Origin: Jimgerdemannia flammicorona
Taxonomy: Eukaryota > Mucoromycota > Endogonomycetes > Endogonales > Endogonaceae
Direction: 5' to 3'
Length of the DNA: 20,832 nt
Assembly: GCA_003990745.1 (NCBI GenBank)
Contig: RBNI01001789.1
Location: 1-20,832, forward strand
The stretch's first letter is position 1; each line of letters opens with the position of its first letter. A program made the position numbers and the translations under genes. Under the pieces are notes generated by a model. The model worked only from the letters and a program-made list of their open reading frames with translations. It searched no databases and was not told the origin of the DNA. Positions 8,049 through 15,778 of this stretch are shown here, piece after piece.

Positions 8049-9602
8049 AACTACTAAGATCTACAACTGGACATTTGGAATGTCATTGTCAACTGAGCCA
8101 TATCTCTCCTGCCTCTCATGAATATCTATAGCCTGGTACCTCTTTACTTCATAGAAGCCCAATAGAATATCTTAAACATGCTCAGTAAAGTCTACTGAAT
8201 TGGATAAATCTCAAGCTACTATCAGATCAACTATCTCCTGGAAGATATGATTGAATACTATCATGATACAGATATTATCCAGATGTCTCAATACTAGAAA
8301 CTCATTGTCTATAAATACCAGGAACTCTTCTATAAGTATAGTACCTTTATTCTCTATCTCTGAGTTACTACTACTGAAATGGTTACCACTCTGTCCTATG
8401 GCCAAATCAATGATATAGTATAAGAACTCAATTATAAGTACATAAAGTATATTCAAACTATAGACAGAATCTTTCTATACTCTGATAACTATATCCTACA
8501 AATACCTTAAGTTAGATATATCATAAAAGATATCTATGATATAATTTAGTTCAATAATAATAAAGTAGAAGATTATGATCTCTCTGATGCCAACATGACC
8601 TCTAGCCAAGGATTTCTGTCAGTTCTGATCACTCTGTCAACTTTGCCAATGAACTTATAATAGTTCATAATCACCTATAAGACATATTGGAATAATGACC
8701 ACTAGTATGAGTATCAACCTATATTCATATCTGACTATTTTAACTACAATGAAGAGACCAGAGAATATAATCTATATCTTCAGATAACCCTTGAGATTGA
8801 ACCAACAACTCTACCTCTCAAGTATAAATGAAATAAGCTACAGCTGCTAGCCTACTACAACTCTGCAAATCATAATACCATTATCTATAGAAGGTATACA
8901 GATAGTGAATCTAATGAAAGTGAAGATGATGTGCTCCTTCTCTGCCTACTGATACCTTATCTGGTATATAAAACAGATAATACTATCCTATAGAATAGTA
9001 ATATAGTTCCAACCTACTACTACATAAATAAATAAGAAGACATAATCCAAGAACTGCTCTTCTTAGATAACTACTTTATCAGAGATAATATCATTGATGG
9101 TGATCTCATCAAAGACTACTCAGATAGCATCTAAATCTATAGATAGTTTAGCAGTCAGACAATCTCTTAATTATTGACCTCAATATCCAGAAGATACAGA
9201 TCAATTATAGAGAAAGAAAGGTATAAGTCTTTATTAATGTCTACAAAGGAGTACTATCAGATATGGAGAAAGGAGATAAAGAGGATGCAGAAGTCTTCAT
9301 GTACTTAGTATATAAGAATAAGAGCAAGATAACTAAGCTCACAGATGAGCAGTAGTACAATAAGATCATCCATGGCTATGCTCCTTAAGGAAGATACCTC
9401 CATGATCCTAGGATGTACTGCTCTAAACATCTAAATGACTACTGGTCTTATGTACATCAATAAAGTTAAAAAAATCTGTCAACAAAGGCACAAGTAAGAA
9501 GCAGTTGAAGCAAAAAAGAAAGTCAAAAAAGATGACCAGTCTCCAGAGCTTCAAGCTGATAGTGATAATGAGGAGGAATAAGAACTAGACATTACTCTCA
9601 AG
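8049..9602 (+). pseudogene. Decayed Gag-like region of element B
   Basis: From 8067 one phase can be followed to about 8640 with stops mainly at Gln/Trp-like positions (DIWNVIVN, YLLEDMIEYYHDTDIIQMSQ, DYDLSDANMTSSQGF). Later stretches are readable in shifting phases, for example EVFMYLVYKNKSKITKLTDE near 9285 and YLHDPRMYCSKHLNDYWSY near 9400. A charged linker (SPELQADSDNEEE, about 9540-9580) leads into the dUTPase. There is no CCHC knuckle and no aspartic protease motif. The Gag label rests on position between LTR and dUTPase. A short block (9107-9157) is nearly the same as part of the solo LTR at 11540-11590. Confidence 0.5.
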
Positions 9603-10094
9603 GTCAAGAAGTTTTACCCTAAAGTCAAGATCCCAGAATACAAGACTGAAGGAGCCATAGGAATAGATCTTGCCAGCATCTAAGATACTATCCTTGAACC
9701 ACAAACTACCACTCTACTTGGCACTGGAATTGGAGTTAAGTTACTAGAAAACTATACTGGAATTATCAAGACCAGGAGCAATTTAGCTGAGAGTGAAATT
9801 TCAGTTAAAGGAGGAGTCATTAACTCTGATTACACTGGTGAGATCTTCCTTATAGTCAGGAATCACAACTCTACTACTCCATTTGAAATCAAGAAGTATG
9901 ACAGGATTGGCCAGATACTGATCTATAAAGTTAAGAAGTCTAAGATCACTGAAGCCATTAAACTCATCAAGATAAAGAGAGGAGAACAAGGCTTTGGATC
10001 TACTGGAAGAGGAGCCTATACTGCTACTAAGATTACCAAACTTGAGCATATAAAAGACAAGGACCAGAATAAGTATACATACATATACTATTGA
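9603..10094 (+). pseudogene. Nearly complete dUTPase domain of element B
   Basis: All five motifs of trimeric dUTPases lie in one phase. Motif 1 is GAIGIDLAS (9651-9677), motif 2 TRSNLAE (9771-9791), motif 3 GGVINSDYTGEI (9810-9845), motif 4 YDRIGQIL (9897-9920), and motif 5 GEQGFGSTGRG (9981-10013). There is only one internal stop (TAA at 9681). In motif 3 the catalytic Asp of the G-x-I-D consensus reads Asn (AAC at 9822-9824), a G-to-A change that should abolish activity. The RT frame begins just after the domain in the next phase. No protease lies between them, unlike element A. Confidence 0.92.
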
Positions 10095-10782
10095 AGAAAA
10101 CTTTCCTCTAGAAGAACAACTTCTCAAGATTCTATACCAGAATGAAGAAGTACTTAAATACTACTATAAAGTTGATACCAGTAATACTAAGTCCATCTAT
10201 CAGAAAGCCAGATCTATACCACTTGCCTATAGAGAATGGCTATGAGCAGAACTCAAGGAAATAGAAGAAGCTGATATCATCAAATAAGCTATCAGTCTCT
10301 AGGCTTTACTCATTATCCTCACTTCAAAGATAGGAAGCAAGCCTAGAGAGTTTGTCTCAAGACTCTGCATTGATTACAGAAAGCTCAATGTAATGACCAA
10401 AAAGAATAGGCAGCTCTTGCCAAATATTCAAAAAATCCTTACTACTCTTAGAAGTGAAGCCAAATACTATACTACCTTGGATCTGTTCTCAGACTTCTAT
10501 CAGATTGATCTCACTTAAGATGCCAGTAAGAAATCAGCCTTCATCATACCTGATATCACCTATGTCTACCTATGAATGTCATTTTGAATATACAATGCTC
10601 CAGCAAGTTTTCAGTAAATTATGAATAGAGTCTTCAGCAATAAAATTAGAAAATAGCTCTTTGTCTATATTGATAATATAATTATTTTTAGCAATACTAT
10701 ATAGAAATATATCAACCATATATAGCTAGTCCTCAAGAAGCTCAAAGAGCATGGTCTCTACATTAAGCTCAAGAAGTACAAG
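10093..10782 (+). pseudogene. Reverse transcriptase of element B, 5' part
   Basis: A Ty3/gypsy RT is readable in one phase: REWLxAELKEIEEADIIK, LCIDYRKLN (10363-10389), YYTTLDLFSDFYQIDL, NAPASFQ, and FVYIDNIIIFSN. The active site reads YIDN (10666-10677) instead of YIDD: the second catalytic Asp is changed by G to A. The domain is interrupted at 10783 by the solo LTR in the stretch ELKKYK; the reading resumes at 12259. Several in-frame TAG/TAA/TGA occur at Gln, Trp and Arg sites. Confidence 0.9.
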
Positions 10783-12253
10783 TGTAAGTGCACAACCTCC
10801 AAGCCACCAAAATTGCATGGCATTCTCAGAACTAATTTGGAAACCACATGCGAGACTACAAAACAAGAGATCATCTGGTTATATGAAATATGCCAGCAAG
10901 CACGAGAACCCACCACCAAGATACAAGAATACTAGAAGAAGTACTACAACCATAAGACTGACTCTGAACTGCTATAACTAGTTTGGTATACTATACTATT
11001 ACACTCAAATTGAGACAAGAAGAACCCTATCTCATCTACCCAAAGATTCACAAACTACACTTATCAACTCAAGACCAAGATACACTGTGACTATACAAGA
11101 CCTCATTACTTAGCAGAAGCAAAATACATTTGAATAACTCCATTCGCTCTATCTGTGTCACCTCCGTTGGAGAGTGATGGACACTTCATCTGAACTCAAG
11201 AAAGCTGACAAATGTCGAAACCAATCTCAAGCCATCCATGTGACAGATATTACTACTAGAAATTGCCTCGGATTACAGAAAATATCATTTCTGAGAGGTT
11301 CAAACCCCCAGCCGCGATATTGGGAGCCCTCACCCTAGATGAGAATGGCCAGTCCTTGCAAATGCACCAGCAGACCAAAAAAAAAGAGAACCAAGACCTG
11401 TTATCCTTGTACAACCACCACTACCAAGGACAGCCTTAATCTTGCAAGAGATAGAAGTGACGACACCTTGAAACTGATGATGTCAGAAGTCAGAAAACTG
11501 CTCAGACTTTGCCAGCGATGATGTCATCAATAGTGATGTCATCAAAGACTATACAGACAGTGCCTAAATCTATAAATAGCTTAGCAGTCATAGTATAGTT
11601 AGATTAGCCTTGTATGACATGACTATGAACTGACTCAGCAGTCAGATGATCTCTTGACATGTCAGATCACCCTTGTACTACGTGACTGTATTCCGACTCA
11701 GCAAGGCACTTAGTACTACATCCATATCTAGCATAGTCCAGATAGCTCCTCACTAGTATAAATACCCCCTCCCCCAGACCTCAGAATCTCAGACTTAAAC
11801 AGACTCGAACACACAAGAACATTCCTGAATACTTCCCTACAATATCCCTTCACACAACTACTCCTAGTATAGCAATATCATGAATAGCGAATAAATCTAT
11901 TTAATAACCCACAAACCACTCTTAAGTAAATCTGCTCCCCATTAGGTCCTACTCCTAACCCCGTCACGAAATTTCCTAATTGGGTATTGTCTGCAGTGAT
12001 ACATCAATTCAACTAAGCTGGTCTTAGTTTCTTAAACTTCCTGAAATATGGAAAATCCTGAACATCCAGAACTAGTCCAAAAAAGGACTTTGGTTGAGAC
12101 ATCAACCCAATCTTGAAATCAATAAGCATGGAGGATGTACTCTATATGAAATTGATCTTGACCATAAGAAAACAGTCTTCCAGAATATCCAGAACTTCCA
12201 GAAAACCCTTCCAGAACTATGTAACAGTTACTCTAAAAAGCAACCCTCTTACA
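10783..12253 (+). repeat. Solo LTR, 1471 bp, with 5-bp target duplication
   Basis: It begins TGTAAG and ends CTTACA, a perfect 6-bp terminal inverted repeat. It is flanked by ACAAG on both sides (10778-10782 and 12254-12258). Removing it with one ACAAG rejoins KKYK with FVAQEI and YLGHII, the expected RT sequence. Its first ~45 bp match the LTR starts at 6068 and 7780. It contains two TGATGTCATCA palindromes (11519-11529, 11534-11544), TATAAATA at 11757-11764 followed by a C-rich run, and AATAAA at 11890-11895. No internal copy of the start is present and no element gene is recognised, so a solo LTR fits better than a small non-autonomous element. The short frames inside (10751-10981, 11339-11521, 12094-12285) show no domain. 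Confidence 0.88.
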
Positions 12254-12258
12254 ACAAG

Positions 12259-12950
12259 TTTGTAGCTCAAGAAATACCTACCTAGGACACATCATCAATC
12301 AGACTAGAATTCATACAGACTCTATAAAGATCAAGGCTATTGAAGCCTACCCAAGACCCAGAATAACTATAGAAGTCTATACCTTTCTCAGACTGACCTC
12401 CTACTATAGAAGATTCATCAAAGAATACTCCAATATTGCAGTATCTATCTATGAGCTATAAAGAAGGAGATCAAGTTCAAATAGACTAAGAAACATCAAA
12501 AAATCTTCAATAAACTCAAGATCAAGTTGGCTCAAGCACCCATTCTCAGAAGACTAGATTGGAACCTAGAGTTCATCTTGCAAATAGATGCAAGTACTAT
12601 AAGACTTAGAGCAGTGCTAGCTTAGAAGAAAGATAGATATAAATATGTTATCTCCTACATAAGCCAAGATACCTGTAGAGCAGAATAGAACTATAAGTCA
12701 TGCAAGCTTGAATGCTTAGTAGTAGTCTGGACAGTAGATAAGTTCCACTACTACTTAGTCAGAAAACACTTTATTATTCAAACAGACTATTCTGCTCTTG
12801 CCTAGTTATTCTATATTCTGAATCTCAAAGGAATATATGCTAGATAGATCTACAGACTACAAGAGTATTACTGTACTGTCAAATATTACTCAGAAAGAAC
12901 TAATGCTAATACTAATATACTCTCAAGGATACTTTGAAATACCCCCATCA
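12259..12950 (+). pseudogene. End of RT and RNase H of element B
   Basis: The RT connection resumes with YLGHIINQTRIHTDSIKIK (12279 on) and AYPRPRITIEVYTFLRLTSY, then YRRFIKEY. RNase H follows as LDWNLEFILQIDASTIRLRA, with E.NYKSCKLECLVVVWTVDK, then FHYYLVRKHFIIQTDYSAL and YCTVKYYSERTNANTNILSR. A frameshift lies near 12470. Stops fall at Gln and Trp positions. It is the 3' continuation of the gene broken by the solo LTR. Confidence 0.87.
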
Positions 12951-13802
12951 AGATTATTCAATATGAATAAAAAGCTATACTATAGATTAATTAGCTATCT
13001 TGGATAGCAGAAGATACCCAACCACCTTGAACCCTGGACTATCACCATCATCAACTAGACTTAGAAATAATTCAAACTAGATAACACTATACTCAGAAAA
13101 GAAGAAAAACTTATTATATCCAAATACATGAAGTATCAAGTAATGAAGGAAGTATATGAACAAGAATACTTAGGAGGAATCAATATATATAATAAGATAA
13201 AAAGAAACATATGGTGGCCTAAGATGGAAAAAGACCTGTATCAATTTGTCAAAGAGTATAACAAGTACCAAAAACAGAAATAAGATCAGCAAGACCAGGT
13301 ACCCAGGTCATTAAGAATTAAACCTATCTCCTTCTACTACATTATAATGGATATTATTAGACCACTACTAGTAACTCTATCAAGAAACTACTATATTATA
13401 ATTATTATAGATCTCTTTACCAAATAGATAGAAATAGGAGTATTACAAGAAGCCAATACTCTCTCTATTGCTGACTTCTTGTACTGAGAAATCATCTGCT
13501 ACTACAAGATACTAAGATAAATCACCACAGACTGCAATATAGAATTTGTCAACAGATTCTATAAGATAATGTATTAGAAATATAAGATTTAGCATATCAA
13601 GACTACTGTGTACTATCTTTAAGGAAATAGACAGACAGAAAGAACCAACAAGACTCAAGAACATTCTGACCAAGATCTCAGACACATATGAGAATTAAGA
13701 TAATTACCTCCCAACTGTCCTTTTTATCTTACAAGACATATAGTTACAGAGTACATACTTTACTCCAAAAGAACTACTATTTAGAGAAGAAGATTCTAAT
13801 GG
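12951..13802 (+). pseudogene. Integrase of element B, cut by the Penelope-like insertion
   Basis: Across several phases one reads YLGGIN, WWPKMEKDLYQFVKEYNKYQ (zinc-binding region with Cys lost to Tyr), MDIIRPLL, YYIIIIIDLFTK, TTDCNIEFVNRFYK, and TVYYLxGNRQTERTNK (the catalytic Glu segment). It ends with TPKELLFREEDSN at 13762-13800, matching the conserved gypsy integrase word that ends in ELLFG. The next base begins the GC-rich Penelope-like element. The remaining integrase tail is found at 18291 onward, which shows that the insertion happened inside this gene. Confidence 0.8.
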
Positions 13803-13937
13803 AGAGGAGGGGAGGAGGAAGGCCCAGCGGGAGCCAAGGGAGCAAACCCAGAGCCAGTGTCAAAGCGAACGGAAGACATATAGAAGAGCGTGTATAAGGG
13901 GGACGAACAAAGAACGTAACCGAAATTGCATCAGCTG

Positions 13938-13970
13938 TTTATTGCCACGTAAAAACGCAGTCCTTATATA
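13938..13970 (-). promoter_or_regulatory. Outward-facing pLTR promoter elements in the inverted arm
   Basis: On the minus strand the inverted arm has TATATAAGG (13962-13970) and AATAAA (13938-13943), the same pair as in the direct pLTRs. If active it would drive transcription leftward into the element B integrase, in the antisense direction. Confidence 0.45.
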
Positions 13971-14129
13971 CAAAATACAACATCCCAAAAGGGAGGACGT
14001 GCTATAACTCGGGGCGAACTGAATTAGGAACCACATGACCGCCGGAGATAAGCGGAGATAAAGGGGGAGCCAATCCCAGTTGCAGGATAAAAATCACAAA
14101 CAAACACAAATAAAACAAATCCAAATCAA

Positions 14130-14310
14130 GATTAAAAAACATCCACAGACCCCGGAGGGGTGAGCGTGAGCAAGGGGTGAGACCGAAATGGAGCGAGCCA
14201 CAGTGAGCCCGAGCGAAGTGAGGGGCCGAAGGCAGCAGAGGGGAGCGGAGTAAGGCCGAGACCCCGGAGCGAGCATGAGACCCCAGAGGGGGCAAGGATG
14301 TTTTTTAATC
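14130..14310 (-). repeat. ~180-bp GC-rich module bounded by 15-bp inverted repeats (inverted copy)
   Basis: GATTAAAAAACATCC (14130-14144) and its exact complement (14296-14310) bound a GC-rich, CpG-rich segment with repeated GGGGTCTCG-like and GCTCGCT-like words. The same module in opposite orientation lies at 17788-17968. Because its ends are inverted repeats, the module could be inverted by recombination, or could supply the priming fold-back that made the palindrome; both are inferences. Confidence 0.9.
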
Positions 14311-14469
14311 TCGATTTGGATTTGTTTTGTTTGTGTTTGTTTGTGATTTTTATCCTGCAACTGGGATTGGCTCCCCCTTTATCTCCACTTATCTCCGGCA
14401 GTCATGTGGTTCCTAATTCGGTTCAGCCCGAGTTGTGGCGTATCCTCTCTTTTGGGACATCATATTTTG

Positions 14470-14502
14470 TATATAAGGACCACGTTTTTACGTAGCAATA
14501 AA
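14470..14502 (+). promoter_or_regulatory. pLTR TATA box and polyadenylation signal upstream of ORF1
   Basis: TATATAAGG at 14470-14478 and AATAAA at 14497-14502 lie 60-90 bp before the ORF1 start codon (14561). The same pair occurs in the 3' pLTR (18128-18136, 18155-18160). The 5' copy should act as promoter and the 3' copy as processing site. Confidence 0.6.
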
Positions 14503-14560
14503 TGGCTGATGCAATTTCAGTTACGTTCTTTGTTCATCCCCCTTATACACGCTCTTCCAC

Positions 14561-15778
14561 ATGTCTTCCGTTCGCTTTGACACTGGCTCTGGGTTTGCTC
14601 CCTTGGCTCCCACTGGGCCTTCCTCCTCCTCTGCTGTACCGTCTGCCCTCGGGGCCTCCATCTTTGTCGATGAAGTTATGGATGAGGTTCCTCCTCCTCC
14701 TCCCCCTGCCTTCACCCCTGCCACTGTTTCGTTCGAGTCTTACATCTCGTCTGCCGTTCTCTCCCTCCCCCTGGACCTTCGTTCTTCTGGTCGTCCGCTC
14801 CTTTCTCAGTTCTGGTCAGTTCTTGCCCTCTCTGCCAAGGAGGCTCGTCTCTGCCGTGACATCGACGTCGTCGCTCCGCCTGCCATTCACTACTCCGTTC
14901 TCTCTGAGGCCTGCCGCCAAGCTCTCTCTGAAGAGGTTCGTGCCGCTACTGCCGCTGCCAAACTCGCCACCACCGATGCTGCCACCACTTCCACCACCAC
15001 CACCTCTGCCTCCTTCCAATGTGCCTGTACCGCTTTCGTGGCCTTTGCCTCCTCTCACCTCTCGGATGCTGCCCCTTTTTGTGGCTTTGCCATCCACGAA
15101 GATCCCTCAGTCGCCACCGACATCGATGCTGTGCGTCATTTCCTCCTCACCGGCACCTCCTTCGTTGCTCGTCTCCACGAGCAAGAGACATCTCATGCTG
15201 CCACTGCTGCTCGCGCCGCCGCCACTGCTCTCCTCCCTGCCTCCCCTGAGGTTTCGGTCTCTGAGGCCATCCGTGCTGAGGCTCGCACTGCTGCCTGTGC
15301 CGAGGTTCATTCCTTCGCTGCCGCCACTGCCAAGGCCCCCTCCAAGACCCCCGCCAAGACTTCCGCCAAGCCCAACCAGGCTTCATTGGCCTCTTCTCAG
15401 TCTCTCTCCCCTACCAAGGCCTCCTCCTCCTCCATTCCCCCTGCTCCCAAGCATGGCCGTCAACTTGGTTCTCGCCCCGTTGGGGCCTGGCCTTGTGCTA
15501 TCTGCTCTGGTCGCCTCCACCATGCCTACTGGCACCCAGCCAAGTCCGTCTGCCCCCATGGTGGTGTTCCTTGTACTGCTGCCCCTTCAGCTGCTCACTC
15601 TCCTTCCGCCTCTTCTGCCGGTTCCTCCTCTGCCTCCTCTCCCCATGCCCCTGAATGTAAGGGCTGCACAAAAGCCTGTGGCCACAAGGTCTGGCACTCT
15701 GATGGGGTGTGCTCCCATTCGTCGGGCTCGCCGCCTTCAAAAAAAGTCAGAGGGAAGAGGAAGACCTCCCGCTCCTAA
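14561..15778 (+). CDS. Penelope-like element ORF1 (405 aa), nucleic-acid-binding-like protein with duplicated Cys/His/Trp motif
   Basis: This intact frame starts at an ATG inside the direct pLTR, so about 24 codons are LTR-encoded. The protein has a proline run (~residue 44-50), a long Ala/Ser/Thr-rich helical middle (~120-275), and a Lys/Pro/Ser linker. Two copies of C-x2-C-x5-H-x2-W-H-x(3-4)-V-C-x-H follow: residues 312-333 (C312, C315, H321, W324, H325, C331, H333) and 366-386 (C366, C369, H375, W378, H379, C384, H386). The C-terminus is basic (PPSKKVRGKRKTSRS), suited to nuclear targeting or nucleic-acid binding. I do not recognise the family; a Gag-like RNA-binding role is inferred from position and from zinc-ligand-like residues. 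A longer Pro/Leu-rich frame on the same strand (14502-15854) lacks such motifs and is rejected. The last ~12 codons overlap the RT frame after the frameshift site. Confidence 0.78.
   Translation: MSSVRFDTGSGFAPLAPTGPSSSSAVPSALGASIFVDEVMDEVPPPPPPAFTPATVSFESYISSAVLSLPLDLRSSGRPLLSQFWSVLALSAKEARLCRDIDVVAPPAIHYSVLSEACRQALSEEVRAATAAAKLATTDAATTSTTTTSASFQCACTAFVAFASSHLSDAAPFCGFAIHEDPSVATDIDAVRHFLLTGTSFVARLHEQETSHAATAARAAATALLPASPEVSVSEAIRAEARTAACAEVHSFAAATAKAPSKTPAKTSAKPNQASLASSQSLSPTKASSSSIPPAPKHGRQLGSRPVGAWPCAICSGRLHHAYWHPAKSVCPHGGVPCTAAPSAAHSPSASSAGSSSASSPHAPECKGCTKACGHKVWHSDGVCSHSSGSPPSKKVRGKRKTSRS

Larger units (their letters stand above)
5181..8430 (+). repeat. Direct tandem duplication of ~1.7 kb spanning the A/B junction
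   Basis: Unit 1 (5181-6869) and unit 2 (6877-8430) both contain, in order, integrase tail, chromodomain, the unrecognised extension, purine tract, TGTAAG LTR start and the first ~125 codons of a Gag-like frame. Unit 1 ends at GAACTCA and joins directly to the integrase tail of unit 2. Unit 2 continues past the same GAACTCA (8424-8430) into new sequence. The LTR starts are 1712 bp apart. Divergence is considerable and mostly transitions, so the duplication is old or was decayed afterward. Confidence 0.85.
13803..14632. repeat. Head-to-head inverted pLTRs at the 5' end (large palindrome)
   Basis: The left arm 13803-14144 is the reverse complement of 14296-14632, with a handful of substitutions. 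The arms are separated by ~150 bp of GC-rich module. The left arm plus module (13803-14310) is the full reverse complement of the 3' pLTR (17788-18290). The 5' end is thus a complete inverted pLTR joined, at a GGATGTTTTTTAATC word, to a direct pLTR lacking the module. Inverted pLTR fragments at the 5' end are typical for Penelope-like elements. Confidence 0.93.

Noticed and set aside
11295..11330. GGTTCAAACCCCC word resembling a tRNA B box in the solo LTR
   Set aside because: The flanking bases do not form a T-arm stem and no A box or acceptor pairing was found.
13688..13897. 69-codon frame ending in RRGGGRPSGSQG
   Set aside because: It is a chance fusion of out-of-phase integrase B sequence with the inverted pLTR arm; it crosses the insertion boundary at 13803.
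14298..14560. Possible hammerhead ribozyme in the pLTR, as known for some Penelope-like elements
   Set aside because: The CUGANGA...GAAA core was not found on either strand of the pLTR; the nearest word, CTGATGC, lacks the required bases.
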